From Pseudomonadota bacterium (GTDB lineage: Bacteria > Pseudomonadota > Gammaproteobacteria > Burkholderiales > Rhodocyclaceae): a stretch of 49,270 nt of DNA. The stretch covers positions 1-49,270 of the forward strand of contig JAFEDK010000035.1 in NCBI GenBank assembly GCA_018241665.1. The letters run 5' to 3'. The translations under genes were made by a program, and so were the position numbers. The notes beneath the pieces are model-generated. The model was not told the origin of the DNA, made no database searches, and worked only from the letters and a program-made list of their open reading frames with translations. This document shows positions 35,301-44,589 of the stretch, piece after piece; positions within the stretch are counted from its first letter, which is position 1; each line of letters starts with the position of its first letter.

Positions 35301-35527
35301 CGCTGGCCTTCATCCTCGGCGTGCTGCCGCTGGCCATCTCCAGCGGTGCCGGCTCCGGCGCGCAGAACGCCATCGGCACCGGCGTGATCGGCGGCATGCT
35401 GTCCGCCACCGTGCTGGCCGTGCTCTTCGTGCCACTGTTCTTCGTAGCCGTGCGGCGGGTGTTCCGGGGCAAGACCGCTCCGGACGCCGCGCCGGCCGAA
35501 TCCATCCCCGCCCAGGAGGTGCGCTGA
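32363..35527 (+). CDS. RND efflux pump, HAE1 family (AcrB/MexB-like)
   Basis: A 1054-residue proton-driven multidrug pump of the usual length. It begins [17 protein letters not shown] and contains [20 protein letters not shown]. The proton-relay aspartates are Asp407-Asp408 in [16 protein letters not shown]. Twelve membrane helices and two large periplasmic loops are evident, as is the C-terminal [20 protein letters not shown] motif. It works with the adaptor upstream and the channel downstream. The substrate range cannot be told from sequence; HAE1 pumps usually export hydrophobic or amphiphilic drugs and solvents. Confidence 0.96.
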   Translation: MSRFFIDRPIFAWVIAIVIMLAGVLAIRTLPISQYPPIAPPAVSISATYPGASAKTLEDTVTQVIEQKMKGIDHLTYMSSASDSSGSVTITLTFDAGTDPDIAQVQVQNKLSLATPLLPQEVQKQGVQVAKATSNFLMVVGFVSEDGSLSDIDLGDYVASNVQDILARINGVGETQLFGSKYAMRIWLDPAKLHNYKLTPADISAAITAQNAQVSAGQLGGMPSPKGQRLNATITAQSRLQTPEQFGAILLRTTADGASVRLRDVARIELGGESYDVVARYNGKPATGLAIKLATGANALDTADAVKAKLNELSKFFPPGVKAVAPYDTTPFVKVSIEEVVKTLVEAIVLVFLVMYLFLQNFRATLIPTIAVPVVLLGTFGVLSAAGFSINTLTMFGVVLAIGLLVDDAIVVVENVERVMSEEGLSPKEATRKSMSQITGALIGIALVLSAVFVPMAFFGGSTGVIYRQFSITIVSSMVLSVVVALVLTPALCATLLKPVEKGHTAGEGGLLGGFFGWFNRAFERSNEGSRSVVARMLGSSKRYLVIYGLIVIGMGALFLRLPTAFLPEEDQGFLMSQVILPAGSTAESTLAVMEKVEHHFMEDQKEAVDSIFTVTGFSFAGSGQNNGIAFINLKDWSERKRPDLKVAAVAGKAMGYFSTFRNAMAFAFAPPAVVELGNASGFDFQLQDRAGLGHQALIDARNQLLGMAAQNPLLVGVRPNGQDDTPEYKLDIDHAKAGALGLSLADINNALQTAWGSAYVNDFIDKGRVKRVYLQGDASARMQPEDLNKWYVRNSNGDMVPFSSFASAHWAYGSPRLERYNGLPSAEIMGSAAPGHSTGEAMVAMEDMASKLPAGIGFEWTGLSYQERLSGSQAPALYAISLLVVFLCLAALYESWSIPFAVMLVVPLGIIGALLAAMMRGLSNDVYFQVGLLMTIGLSAKNAILIVEFAKEQMEHGKGLIDATLEAVRLRLRPIVMTSLAFILGVLPLAISSGAGSGAQNAIGTGVIGGMLSATVLAVLFVPLFFVAVRRVFRGKTAPDAAPAESIPAQEVR

Positions 35528-35528
35528 G

Positions 35529-36926
35529 ATGCCCCGCATGACTCTTCTCGCCGCGGCGCTGGCCTCCGCCGTGTTGGCCGGCTGCGCCACGCTGGCCCCC
35601 GACTACGCGACGCCGGCCGCGCCGGTGCCGCAGCAATGGCCGGCCGACGCGGGCGCCACGGGTGCCGCCGCGGCCGACATCGGCTGGCAGGACTTCTTCA
35701 CCGATGCCCGCCTGCGCCAGCTCATCGCGCTGGCCCTGGACAAAAACCGGGATCTCCGCGTCGCCGCCCTCAACATCGAGAAGGCCCGCGCCCAGTACCA
35801 GATCCAGCGCGCCGACCTGTTTCCCACCGTGCAGGCAACGGCCGGCGGCACCGGCCAGCGCACGCCGGCCAGCCTGTCCACCACCGGCCAGGCGATGACC
35901 ACCCACCAGTACACCGCCGGCCTCGGCTTCGCGTCCTACGAGCTGGACTTCTTCGGCCGCATCCGCAGCCTCAAGGACCAGGCCCTGTACCAGTTCCTCG
36001 GCACCGAGGAAGCCCGGCGCAGCGCGCAGATCAGCCTGGTGGCCGAGGTCGCCAGCGCCTACCTGACGCTGGTCGCCGACAACGAGCGCCTGAAGCTGGC
36101 CGGGGAAACCCGGGTCAGCCAGCAAAGCTCCTATGAGCTCACCAAGCGCCGCTTCGAGCTGGGCAGCGCATCGGAGCTGGACCTGCGCCAGGCCCAGACC
36201 AGCGTCGATTCGGCGCGCGTGGACGTGGCCCGCTACACCGGCCAGCTGGCCCAGGACCGCAACGCGCTGGCGCTGCTGATCGGCGGGCCGCTGCCCGACG
36301 AGCTGGCCCAGCCGGGCGATCTGGGCAGCGTCTCGGCGCTGGCCGGCGTGCCCGACGGTGTGCCGGCGGACGTGCTGCAGCGGCGCCCCGACGTGCTGCA
36401 GGCGGAACGTGCGCTGCAGGCCGCCAATGCCAACATCGGCGCGGCGCGCGCGGCCTACTTCCCGAGCATCACGCTGACCGCCAAGGGCGGCGTCGCCAGC
36501 AGCCAGCTGTCCGACCTGTTCAAGGGCGGCGCCGGCAGCTGGAGCTTCTCGCCGCAGATCACCCTGCCGATCTTCGACGCCGGGCGGATCAGCGCCAACC
36601 TGAAGGTGGCCGAGGCGGACCGGGCGATCGGCCTGGCCCAGTACGAAAAGGCCGTGCAGACCGCCTTCCGCGAAGCCGCCGATGCGCTGTCGCTGCGCAC
36701 GCCGCTGGAAGGCCAGCTGGCCGCCCAGCAATCCCTCGTCGATGCCACCGCGGCCAGCTACCGCCTGTCCAAGGCGCGCTTCGACAAGGGTGTGGACAGC
36801 TACCTGGCGGTGCTCGACTCCCAGCGCGCCCAGTACAGCGCCGAGCAGAGCCTGATCACCGTCCGGCTGGCCGGGTTGAGCAACCAGGTCACGCTGTACA
36901 AGGTGCTCGGCGGCGGCGCCAAGTAA
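35529..36926 (+). CDS. Outer-membrane efflux channel lipoprotein (OprM/NodT family)
   Basis: A 465-residue trimeric tunnel protein with a lipobox LAGC ([18 protein letters not shown]), followed by tandem OEP domains (about 55-250 and 265-460). Family features include [17 protein letters not shown], the repeated [17 protein letters not shown] helix and [18 protein letters not shown]. Its ATG follows the pump's stop codon after one base, so the two are translationally coupled. It completes the tripartite efflux system. Confidence 0.95.
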   Translation: MPRMTLLAAALASAVLAGCATLAPDYATPAAPVPQQWPADAGATGAAAADIGWQDFFTDARLRQLIALALDKNRDLRVAALNIEKARAQYQIQRADLFPTVQATAGGTGQRTPASLSTTGQAMTTHQYTAGLGFASYELDFFGRIRSLKDQALYQFLGTEEARRSAQISLVAEVASAYLTLVADNERLKLAGETRVSQQSSYELTKRRFELGSASELDLRQAQTSVDSARVDVARYTGQLAQDRNALALLIGGPLPDELAQPGDLGSVSALAGVPDGVPADVLQRRPDVLQAERALQAANANIGAARAAYFPSITLTAKGGVASSQLSDLFKGGAGSWSFSPQITLPIFDAGRISANLKVAEADRAIGLAQYEKAVQTAFREAADALSLRTPLEGQLAAQQSLVDATAASYRLSKARFDKGVDSYLAVLDSQRAQYSAEQSLITVRLAGLSNQVTLYKVLGGGAK

Positions 36927-36947
36927 GCGCCTGCCTCGCGCCCCGCG

Positions 36948-38318
36948 TCACAGCAGGGCGCTCAGGTGCAGGATCGGGAAGGCCTGGTGGCGCTCCAGCG
37001 CCCGGGCCGCCCGCAGTACGCGCAGGTCGGCGAACTGTGGCCCGACGATGTGCAGCGCCACCGGCAGGCCGTTGCTGTCGATGCCTGCCGGCACTGCTGC
37101 GGCCGGTTGCTGGGTGAGGTTGAACGGGGACAGGAAGGGCGCAGCCGGCGCCGTGCCGAGCCGCGGCACCGGCTGCGAGGTGACCGGCGTGACCAGCAGG
37201 TCGTAGCGCTGGTGGAAGCGGCGCAGGCTGGCCCCCAGCGCCGCACGCGCCTGGTGGGCCGCCACCACGTCGGCCAGGCTGTGCTGCTCCGCCTTTTCGA
37301 CCGACTCCCGGATCGCCGGATCCACCAGCGCCAGCCCGGCCGCGCCGATGTCCCGGCGCAGGCGCACGGCCCGCTCGGCGGCCAGCGCATCGAGTATGGG
37401 CGCCGGGTCCGCAAAGCCCGGATCCACCGCCTCGACGATGGCGCCCAGGTCCGCCAGCCGTGCCACCGCCCGGTCCACCACCGCGGCGATGCCCGCATCC
37501 ACCTTCAGATAGCCCAGCGTGCGGCTGTAAGCGATGCGCAGGCCCTTGATGCCCTGGTCGAGGCCGGCCGTCCAGTCGCCGATGTCCTTCGGCAGGCTGC
37601 TCCAGTCGCGCACGTCCGGCGCGGCGATCACGTTGAGCAGCAGTGCCGCGTCGGTGACGTTGCGGGTCAGCGGGCCGATGTGGAACAGGCTGCCGTTGTG
37701 GGCCGCCGGATAGCCCGCCACCCGCCCGTAGGTGGGCTTGAAGCCGAACACCCCGTTCACCGCCGCCGGCTGGCGGATCGAGCCGCCGCCGTCGGTGCCG
37801 ACCTGCAGCGGCCCCAGGCCCAGCGCTGCGGCCACCGCCGCGCCGCCACTGCTGCCGCCACTGGCGTACTGGCGGTCCCAGGCGTTCGGCGTGATGCCGG
37901 CCAGCTTCGTCTCGGTGAGGCCCTTCCAGCCGAACTCGGCGGTCTGCGTCTTGCCGAGGATCACCGCGCCGTTCTCGCGCAGCCGTGCCGCCGCCGGCGA
38001 ATCCTCGCTGGCCGGCGTGTCGGGCGTGGCGAGGCTGCCCTTGCGGGTCGGAAAACCGTTCACGTTGAGCAGATCCTTGAAGGCGACCGGAATGCCGTCC
38101 AGCCCGCCGAGGGGCTTCTGGCGCTGCCAGCGCGTCTCCGAGGCGCGGGCCTGGACCAGCGCGAACTCCGCATTCACTGCCCGGTAGGCGTTGTAGTGGG
38201 GCTGCAGGCTGTCGATGCGTGCCAGCACCGCGCGGGTCACTTCGACGGGCGACAGCTTGCGGCTGCGGTAAAGGCCGAGCAGGGCATGGGCGCTGAGTTG
38301 GGTCAGGTCGGTGGGCAT
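36948..38318 (-). CDS. Amidase (amidase-signature family)
   Basis: A 456-residue hydrolase of the AS family. The Ser-cisSer-Lys triad is visible: Lys81 (PVAFKDLLNV), cis-Ser156 in ASGGSSGGAA, and nucleophile Ser180 in GTDGGGSIRQPA. Members cleave amide bonds in small amides or act in GatCAB; the lack of gatB/gatC neighbours and the 456-aa length favour a catabolic amidase. The substrate is unknown. The ATG at 38318 is the natural start; an in-frame extension to 38363 is not supported. It is divergent from the GntR gene of the adjacent transport operon. Confidence 0.88.
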   Translation of the reverse strand: MPTDLTQLSAHALLGLYRSRKLSPVEVTRAVLARIDSLQPHYNAYRAVNAEFALVQARASETRWQRQKPLGGLDGIPVAFKDLLNVNGFPTRKGSLATPDTPASEDSPAAARLRENGAVILGKTQTAEFGWKGLTETKLAGITPNAWDRQYASGGSSGGAAVAAALGLGPLQVGTDGGGSIRQPAAVNGVFGFKPTYGRVAGYPAAHNGSLFHIGPLTRNVTDAALLLNVIAAPDVRDWSSLPKDIGDWTAGLDQGIKGLRIAYSRTLGYLKVDAGIAAVVDRAVARLADLGAIVEAVDPGFADPAPILDALAAERAVRLRRDIGAAGLALVDPAIRESVEKAEQHSLADVVAAHQARAALGASLRRFHQRYDLLVTPVTSQPVPRLGTAPAAPFLSPFNLTQQPAAAVPAGIDSNGLPVALHIVGPQFADLRVLRAARALERHQAFPILHLSALL

Positions 38319-38668
38319 CGGGGCGTCTCGCGGGCGGAAGGGAAGGAGGGCGCTGCTGCGCAAGTTCCATGCCCCGGGGGTATGGGTGCGCCGCAGTTTC
38401 TCGTTTTATCCCGTGTTCTGAAGGGCTTGGCGCGCTGGCTGCAATTCCCGGCGGGAAGGCCTGGCGCAGTTCGCTGCGCGGAAACCAGCACGTCGCTGAT
38501 GCGCCGCCAGCATCGCGCCTACAGGTCTGGCGAGCTGATTTGTTTTGCATATCAACAAACGCGGAATGAATGCCTTTTCTTAATCGCGCATATCGTTCGC
38601 ATTTCTTTTCAGTTCCGGCGTTTGATTCAAATCAATAAATTGGCCTCAGCTTGTTATGACGAGTTGAG
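38319..38668. promoter_or_regulatory. Divergent promoter region, amidase / GntR operon
   Basis: 350 bp with no convincing gene; AT-rich from about 38530 to 38660. It contains the dyad TTGATT-CA-AATCAA (38622-38635), 34 bp before the GntR start, a candidate autoregulatory GntR operator. A TTTGCATAT-type AT tract lies at about 38540-38550. Confidence 0.4.
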
Positions 38669-39436
38669 ATGTCCTCCACCGAACTGCAAACCTCCCGGCC
38701 GGAATTCGCCGATGTGCCGCTCTACCGGCAGATCAGCAAGGCGCTGCGCCTGCGCATCCTCGACGGCGACTGGCCGGCGGGCACCCGCCTGCCGTCCGAG
38801 AGCGAACTGGGCGCCCAGTTCGACGCCAGCCGCATCACCGTGCGCCAGGCCATCGGCGCGCTGCAGCAGGAAGGCCTGATCTACACCCGGCAGGGCAGCG
38901 GCAGCTTCGTCAGCCGGCCCAAGGCCTTCCAGAACGTGAGCCGCCTGCAGGGCTTTGCCGAGCAGATGGGCAGCCACGGTCACGAGGTGCGCAACCGCCT
39001 GCTGAGCCTCGCCGAAGTGGCCGCCGATGCGCGGGTGGCGGCACGCCTCGGCGTCGCGGAGGGGGCGACGGTCATCGAGATCCGCCGCCTGCGCCTGCTC
39101 GACCGGGAGCCGGTGTCGGTCGAACTGACCTGGCTGCAGCAGGACCTGGGCCTGCAGGTGGCGCGGGCCGACCTGGAGGGCCGCGACATCTTCGTCATTC
39201 TCGAGAACGACTGCGGCGTGCCGCTGGGCCAGGCCGAACTGGCCCTGGACGCAGTGGCTGCCGACACCGAGCTGGCCAGCCGGCTCAACGTGGCCCGGGG
39301 GGCGCCGCTGCTGCGCGTCGAGCGCCTGACCCACGACCACGCCGGCCGTCCCGTGGATTACGAGTTCCTGTACTTCCGCGGCGACACCTTCCAATACCGA
39401 TTCAAGGTGGATCGCGATCCATCCTCTGCGGAGTGA
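38669..39436 (+). CDS. GntR-family regulator with UTRA ligand domain (HutC type)
   Basis: A 255-residue regulator. The winged HTH is at about 17-85 (VPLYRQISKALRLRILDGDW, RLPSESELGAQFDASRITVR, RQGSGSFVSRP). The UTRA effector domain is at about 100-245 (FAEQMGSHGHEV, VVSVELTWLQ-type core, VDYEFLYFRGDTFQYRF ending). HutC-type regulators bind small acids or amino-sugars as effectors. It precedes the flavoprotein gene by 3 bp, so it is probably the first gene of the operon and its regulator. Confidence 0.92.
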   Translation: MSSTELQTSRPEFADVPLYRQISKALRLRILDGDWPAGTRLPSESELGAQFDASRITVRQAIGALQQEGLIYTRQGSGSFVSRPKAFQNVSRLQGFAEQMGSHGHEVRNRLLSLAEVAADARVAARLGVAEGATVIEIRRLRLLDREPVSVELTWLQQDLGLQVARADLEGRDIFVILENDCGVPLGQAELALDAVAADTELASRLNVARGAPLLRVERLTHDHAGRPVDYEFLYFRGDTFQYRFKVDRDPSSAE

Positions 39437-39439
39437 GTT

Positions 39440-41197
39440 ATGCCCAACGACATTAAGGTCATCGAAAGCGAATACGACGTGGTGGTGGTCGGCGGTGGAA
39501 CCGCCGGCCCGATGGCCGCCATCAAGGCCAGGGAGCGCAACCCCGGCGTGCGCGTGCTGCTGATCGACAAGGCCCACGTGAAGCGCAGTGGGGCGATCTC
39601 GATGGGCATGGACGGCCTCAACAACGCCGTCGTGCCGGGTTACGCGACGCCCGAGCAGTACACCAAGGAAATCACTATCGCCAACGACGGCATCGTCAAC
39701 CAGGCCACGGTGTATGCCTACGCCAAGCACAGCTTCGCCACCATCGAGCAGCTCGACCGGTGGGGCGTGAAGTTTGAGAAGGACGCCAACGGCGACTACG
39801 CGATGCGCAAGGTGCACCACATGGGCACCTACGTGCTGCCGATGCCGGAAGGCCACGACGTCAAGAAGGTGCTCTACCGCCAGCTCAAGCGGGCGCGCGT
39901 AGAGATCACCAACCGCATCGTCGCCACCCGCCTGCTGACCGCCGCCGACGGCAGCGTCAACGGTGTGATGGGCTTCGACTCGCGCACCGCCGAATTCCAC
40001 GTGATCCGCGCCAAGGCGGTGGTGCTGGCCTGCGGCGCCGCCGGGCGGCTGGGCCTGCCGGCCTCCGGCTACCTGATGGGCACCTACGAGAACCCCACCA
40101 ACGCCGGCGACGGCTACGCCATGGCCTACCACGCGGGGGCCGAGCTGGCCAACCTGGAGTGCTACCAGATCAACCCGCTGATCAAGGACTACAACGGCCC
40201 GGCCTGCGCCTACGTGACCGGTCCGCTGGGCGGCTACACCGCCAACAACCGCGGCGAGCGCTTCATCGAGTGCGACTACTGGAGTGGCCAGATGATGCTG
40301 GAGTTCTACCAGGAACTGCAGAGCGGCAACGGCCCGGTGTTCCTCAAGCTCGACCACCTGGCCGAGGAGACCATCCAGACCATCGAGACCATCCTGCACG
40401 GCAACGAGCGGCCGAGCCGCGGACAGTTCCACGCCGGCCGCGGCACCGACTACCGCCACCGGATGGTCGAGATGCACATTTCGGAGATCGGCTTCTGCAG
40501 CGGCCACAGCGCCTCCGGCGTGTATGTGAACGAGCGCGCCGAAACCACGGTGCCGGGCCTCTACTCGGCCGGCGACATGGCTGCGGTGCCGCACAACTAC
40601 ATGCTCGGCGCCTTCGTCTATGGCTGGTTTGCCGGCGTTAATGCGGCTGAGCGCGCCGCCGCCATCGACTTCGCGCCCATCGACGCGGAGCAGGTCGAGC
40701 GGGAGAAGGCGCGCATCTTTGCGCCGCTGCTGCGCGAGCACGGCCTGCCGCCGCTGCAGGTGGAATACAAGCTGCGCCGCTTCGTGAACGACTACCTGCA
40801 GCCGCCCAAGGTGACCCGCAAGTACGAGATCGCGCTGGAGCGCTTCGCCGAGATCCGCGAGGACCTGCAGCAGCTCAAGGCGGCGGACGCCCACGAGCTG
40901 ATGCGCTGCGCCGAAGTGGCGGCGATCCTCGACTGCGCCGAGATGGCCGCCCGCGCCTCCCTGTTCCGCACCGAGAGCCGCTGGGGCCTGTACCACCTGC
41001 GCGTCGACCACCCCGAGCGCAACGACGCCGAGTGGTTCTGCCACGCCCACTTGAAGAAGGGCGCCGACGGTCGCATGAGCCACCTCAAGCGCCCGGTCGA
41101 GCCCTACATCGTGCCCATTGCCGAGCAGGAAAAGGACGCCTACGACCGCCTGCGCCTGAACCCGACGACGGCCGCCCGGGCCGTCGCCACTGCCTGA
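39440..41197 (+). CDS. AprA/fumarate-reductase-like FAD flavoprotein
   Basis: A 585-residue cytoplasmic flavoprotein of the succinate dehydrogenase/fumarate reductase/adenylylsulfate reductase A superfamily. The FAD-binding motif is VVVVGGGTAGPMAAIKA (about 13-30); further FAD contacts are VVLACGAAGRLG and GLYSAGDMAAVPHNYMLGAF. Overall it resembles AprA and the AsfA-type reductases of arylsulfonate desulfonation more than respiratory SdhA, and it is paired with a ferredoxin-like subunit 15 bp downstream. The likely role is a redox step on a sulfur compound imported by the linked ABC transporter; the substrate is inference. ATG 39440 follows GGAG. Confidence 0.85.
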   Translation: MPNDIKVIESEYDVVVVGGGTAGPMAAIKARERNPGVRVLLIDKAHVKRSGAISMGMDGLNNAVVPGYATPEQYTKEITIANDGIVNQATVYAYAKHSFATIEQLDRWGVKFEKDANGDYAMRKVHHMGTYVLPMPEGHDVKKVLYRQLKRARVEITNRIVATRLLTAADGSVNGVMGFDSRTAEFHVIRAKAVVLACGAAGRLGLPASGYLMGTYENPTNAGDGYAMAYHAGAELANLECYQINPLIKDYNGPACAYVTGPLGGYTANNRGERFIECDYWSGQMMLEFYQELQSGNGPVFLKLDHLAEETIQTIETILHGNERPSRGQFHAGRGTDYRHRMVEMHISEIGFCSGHSASGVYVNERAETTVPGLYSAGDMAAVPHNYMLGAFVYGWFAGVNAAERAAAIDFAPIDAEQVEREKARIFAPLLREHGLPPLQVEYKLRRFVNDYLQPPKVTRKYEIALERFAEIREDLQQLKAADAHELMRCAEVAAILDCAEMAARASLFRTESRWGLYHLRVDHPERNDAEWFCHAHLKKGADGRMSHLKRPVEPYIVPIAEQEKDAYDRLRLNPTTAARAVATA

Positions 41198-41212
41198 TTT
41201 CCGGAGATACCC

Positions 41213-41458
41213 ATGGCTTTCCAACCCCGAAGCATCGCCCAGTACAGCGAAGCGGCGGTCACCGTAGACCTGGACAAATGCATTGCCCACAAGGGCTGCA
41301 CGGTGTGCATCGACGTGTGCCCGATGGACATCCTCGACATCGATCCCGCCACCGGCAAGGCCTACATGAAGCGGGACGAATGCTGGTACTGCCTGCCGTG
41401 CCAGAAGGACTGCCCGACCGGCGCGATCCAGGTCGCGATTCCCTATTTGCTGCGCTAA
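41213..41458 (+). CDS. 2x[4Fe-4S] ferredoxin-like subunit (AprB-like)
   Basis: An 81-residue iron-sulfur protein. Eight cysteines form two cluster motifs: C23-x5-C29-x2-C32-x3-C36 and C57-x2-C60-x2-C63-x3-C67, with CP endings. The enlarged first spacing (CIAHKGCTVC) and the WYCLPC segment resemble the AprB cluster-binding region rather than a plain ferredoxin. It should pass electrons to or from the flavoprotein encoded just upstream. It is shorter than AprB, which has a C-terminal tail. Confidence 0.9.
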   Translation: MAFQPRSIAQYSEAAVTVDLDKCIAHKGCTVCIDVCPMDILDIDPATGKAYMKRDECWYCLPCQKDCPTGAIQVAIPYLLR

Positions 41459-41482
41459 CCCCAACCGACGGACGACCCATTC

Positions 41483-42898
41483 ATGCGATTTTCGACCCTG
41501 ACCAAGACTGCCGCCGCGGCGCTTGCCGCGATGACCGTGAGCCTGGCTGCCCACGCCGAGACCCTGCGCGTGGCGATCGGCACCCAGGACACCACCATCA
41601 ACTGCGCCACCGGTGGGCTGCTGATCCGCGAACTCAAGCTGCTCGACAAATACCTGCCGAAGGACGGCAAGTACAAGGACGTGCAGTACGACATCCAGTG
41701 GAAGAACTTCACCTCCGGCGCACCGCTGACCAACGAGATGGTGGCCGACAAGCTGGACATCGGCACGATGGCCGACTTCCCCGGCTCGGCCAACGGCGCG
41801 GCCTTCCAGAAGGCCGGCAAGAAGAGCCTGTTCATCACCGTGCTGTCCGGCAGCACCGAGGGCAGCGGCAACGGCGTGGTGGTGCCGAAGGATTCCACCG
41901 TCACCTCCCTCGCCGAGCTGCGCGGCAAGACCATCTCGGTGCCCTTCGCGTCGGCCGCCCACGGCATGCTGCTGCGCGCCCTGAAGAGCCAGAAGATCGA
42001 CCCGGAGAAGGACGTCAACATCGTCACCCAGGCGCCGGAAGTCGCCGGCCCCGCGCTGCAGGCCGGCAAGATCGACGCCCACGCCGACTTCGTGCCCTTC
42101 GCCGAGCTGTTCCCCTACCGCGGCTTCGCCCGCAAGATTTACGACGGCGTCCAGTCGTCCACGCCGACCTTCCACGGTTCGCTGGTGAACGCCGAGTTCG
42201 CCAAAAAGTACCCGGAAGTGGTGGTGGCCTTCCTGCGCGCGGCCATCGAGGCCGACCGCCTGTTCGCCAGCGACCCCGAGAAATACAGCGAGCTGATCGA
42301 GAAGACGACCGGCATCGAGGCGCCGGTGAGCTACCTCTTCCACGGCCCCCTCGGCCTGCAGACCCGCGACTTCACGTGGAAGCCCGAGTACCGCCAGGCC
42401 CTCAAGACCTCCATCGACACGCTGCACCTGATGCGCCGCATCGACGTGACGCTGGACCCGGCCACCTTCGTGGATGACCAGTACATCCGCGCCGCCTTCA
42501 AGCAGGCCGGCCTCAACTACGATGCCCGTCTGAAGAACTACGACAAGCTGCCCCTCAAGGCCAACGATGCGCTGACCGGCAAGCCGATCACCGACTTCAA
42601 GCGCCTGGCTGGCTTGTGGGTGGCCGGCGAGCCCAAGGTGCGCCACTACGCCAGCATCGGCAACGCCTTCCAGGATCTGCGCCGCCTGGAGCAGTCCGGC
42701 AAAAGCGTGCGTGCGGTGTATGTGCATGACCTGATCCACCACATCAAGCTGCTGGCGCCGACGGCCTGGTTCGCCCGCGACGCCCAGGGCGAGGTCAGCG
42801 CCTTCCTGCAGAAGGACGCGGCGGTGGCCTACGCCTCGGCCAACAAGGGCCAGCTGCTCGATTTCGCCGCCCTCAAGGCCGCCGGGGGCGGCCGGTGA
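41483..42898 (+). CDS. ABC transporter substrate-binding protein with extra NosL-like C-terminus
   Basis: A 471-residue periplasmic protein: signal peptide (about 1-25, AALAAMTVSLAAHA), then an NMT1/TauA/SsuA-type binding domain (about 27-340; ETLRVAIGTQDTTINC, DKLDIGTMADFPGSANGAA, LRGKTISVPFASAAHG). About 100 extra residues follow (375-471: VRAVYVHDLIHH, TAWFARDAQGEVSAF, LLDFAALKAA). That tail resembles the NosL core (VHD, FxxxxxA, FxxxxGG/LLDF) but lacks its N-terminal CxxCGM metal motif. Ordinary SsuA/TauA proteins are about 320-340 residues, so this is a fusion. It should deliver a sulfonate-, nitrate- or bicarbonate-like ligand to the permease encoded next. Confidence 0.86.
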   Translation: MRFSTLTKTAAAALAAMTVSLAAHAETLRVAIGTQDTTINCATGGLLIRELKLLDKYLPKDGKYKDVQYDIQWKNFTSGAPLTNEMVADKLDIGTMADFPGSANGAAFQKAGKKSLFITVLSGSTEGSGNGVVVPKDSTVTSLAELRGKTISVPFASAAHGMLLRALKSQKIDPEKDVNIVTQAPEVAGPALQAGKIDAHADFVPFAELFPYRGFARKIYDGVQSSTPTFHGSLVNAEFAKKYPEVVVAFLRAAIEADRLFASDPEKYSELIEKTTGIEAPVSYLFHGPLGLQTRDFTWKPEYRQALKTSIDTLHLMRRIDVTLDPATFVDDQYIRAAFKQAGLNYDARLKNYDKLPLKANDALTGKPITDFKRLAGLWVAGEPKVRHYASIGNAFQDLRRLEQSGKSVRAVYVHDLIHHIKLLAPTAWFARDAQGEVSAFLQKDAAVAYASANKGQLLDFAALKAAGGGR

Positions 42899-43689
42899 GC
42901 GCGTCCGATCGCCCTTCGGCGGGGCGGCGCCTGCTGCCCGTGCTGTCGCTGCTGGCCTGCGTGGCGCTGTGGCATCTGGTCGCGTCCCGGCACCTGAACC
43001 TGGGCCTGGTGACCTTCCAGAACGTGCCGCAGCCGCTGGAAGTGCTGGATGCCGCGTGGGCCCTGCTGCAGTCGCCGAAGCTCCAGTACCACCTGGGCAG
43101 CAGCCTCAGCCGGGTCCTGTCGGGATTCGTGCTGGCGGCCGTTGCCGGGGTTGCGCTGGGATTGGCGATCGGGCGTTTCCGCTGGGTCCGGGAGACGCTG
43201 ATGCCGCCCCTCGAGGTGGCCCGGCCGATCCCGGCCGTCGCCTGGATTCCCTTGTCGATCCTGATGTTCCCGTCCTCGGAGGGCAGCATGATCTTCATCA
43301 CCTTCGTCGGCGCGCTGTTCCCGATCCTGCTCAACACCATCCACGGCGTGCATGGTGTCGACCCGCGCCTCATCGCCTCGGCGCGCAGCCTCGGCACACG
43401 CCGCTGGGGCATCTTCCTGCGGGTGATCCTGCCGGCCGCCGCGCCGTCGGTACTCACCGGGCTCAGCATCGGCATGGGCACCTGCTGGTTCTGCCTTGTC
43501 ACCGCCGAAATGATTTCCGGGCAGTACGGCATCGGCTACTACACCTGGGAGTCCTACACCGTCCAGAACTACGCCAACATCATCGTCGGGATGCTGTTGA
43601 TCGGCCTGCTCGGCATGGGCAGCAGTGCCCTGCTGCACCGTGCAGGGCAGGCCCTGATGCCCTGGTATCGCCCCGGAGGCCGCGCATGA
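42895..43689 (+). CDS. ABC transporter permease (SsuC/TauC family)
   Basis: A 264-residue inner-membrane permease with about six helices and the BPD_transp_1 EAA-type loop (ARSLGTRRWGIFLRVILPAA). The GTG start at 42895 overlaps the stop of the binding-protein gene by 4 bases (GTGA), so translation is coupled. Its own end overlaps the ATPase start (ATGA). Family members carry taurine, alkanesulfonates, nitrate or aliphatic precursors. Confidence 0.93.
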   Translation: MSASDRPSAGRRLLPVLSLLACVALWHLVASRHLNLGLVTFQNVPQPLEVLDAAWALLQSPKLQYHLGSSLSRVLSGFVLAAVAGVALGLAIGRFRWVRETLMPPLEVARPIPAVAWIPLSILMFPSSEGSMIFITFVGALFPILLNTIHGVHGVDPRLIASARSLGTRRWGIFLRVILPAAAPSVLTGLSIGMGTCWFCLVTAEMISGQYGIGYYTWESYTVQNYANIIVGMLLIGLLGMGSSALLHRAGQALMPWYRPGGRA

Positions 43690-44570
43690 ACGCCGTACTG
43701 AAACTGTCCGACCTGTCCCCGGCGCAGCCCGCCACCGGCAGCCTGGAGATCGAACGGGTGTCCGTCGAGCTGGGCAGCGGCGCGGCGCGCTTCACCGCCC
43801 TCGACGACGTGTCCGTGAGTATCCGGCCCGGCGAGTTCGTGTGCCTGCTGGGGCCGTCCGGCTGCGGCAAGTCCACCCTGCTGGGCGGGCTGGCCGGCCA
43901 CCTGGCGCCATCCAGCGGGTGCCTGCTGCTCGACGGCCAGCCCATCGCCGGGCCCGGCCCGGAGCGCGGCCTGGTGTTCCAGCACCACACCCTGTTCCCG
44001 TGGCTGACGGTGCTCGACAACGTCGCCTACGGCCTGCGCATGCGCGGCGTGCCGCGTGCCGAACGCCGCGCCCAGGCCCTGACCTGGCTCGCCGAGGTGG
44101 GTCTGCAGGGCTTCGAGAACAGCTACCCCAATGCCCTCTCCGGCGGCATGCAGCAGCGCGTGGAGATTGCCCGGGTGCTGATCAACCAGCCCCGCGTGCT
44201 GCTGATGGACGAGCCCTTCGGCGCCCTCGACGCGCTGACCCGCCTGAAGATGCAGGAGCTGCTGCTGGCCCTGTGGGCCAAGCGCCGCATGACCGTGGTG
44301 TTCGTCACCCACGACATCGACGAAGCCCTGTTCATGGCCGACCGCATCCTGGTGATGAGCGCCCGCCCGGGGCGGGTGGTCGAAGAGATCCGGGTGCCGG
44401 CGGAGCGCCCGCGCACCGCCGAATGGCTGACCGGCCCGAGCTTCATCGAACACAAGCGCCACTGCCTGTCCTTGCTGCGGGACTCCGCGCCGGCCATGCC
44501 GCTGGCGCGGCTGTCGCCCCTCAGCGAGCCGTCGGGCGACGCGGCGGACGCCACCGCCTATTCCGATTGA
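43686..44570 (+). CDS. ABC transporter ATP-binding protein (SsuB/TauB family)
   Basis: A 294-residue ATPase. Walker A is GPSGCGKST, the Q-loop QHHTLFPWLTV, the signature LSGGMQQRVEIAR, Walker B VLLMDEPFGALD, and the H-loop VFVTHDIDEAL. The ATG overlaps the permease stop by 4 bp. About 40 residues extend past the core at the C-terminus (SAPAMPLARLSPLSEP). It powers the importer. Confidence 0.94.
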   Translation: MNAVLKLSDLSPAQPATGSLEIERVSVELGSGAARFTALDDVSVSIRPGEFVCLLGPSGCGKSTLLGGLAGHLAPSSGCLLLDGQPIAGPGPERGLVFQHHTLFPWLTVLDNVAYGLRMRGVPRAERRAQALTWLAEVGLQGFENSYPNALSGGMQQRVEIARVLINQPRVLLMDEPFGALDALTRLKMQELLLALWAKRRMTVVFVTHDIDEALFMADRILVMSARPGRVVEEIRVPAERPRTAEWLTGPSFIEHKRHCLSLLRDSAPAMPLARLSPLSEPSGDAADATAYSD

Positions 44571-44589
44571 CCCCTTGAAACCGATTCCC

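Noticed and set aside
31070-35590. A 1506-codon open frame on the minus strand
   Set aside because: It is antisense to the well-supported AcrA/AcrB genes; the translation is low-complexity His/Gly/Gln/Arg-rich and is a by-product of high-GC codon bias.
38654-42742. A 1362-codon open frame on the minus strand
   Set aside because: Antisense to the GntR, flavoprotein, ferredoxin and binding-protein genes, all with clear motifs; its composition is that of a GC shadow frame.
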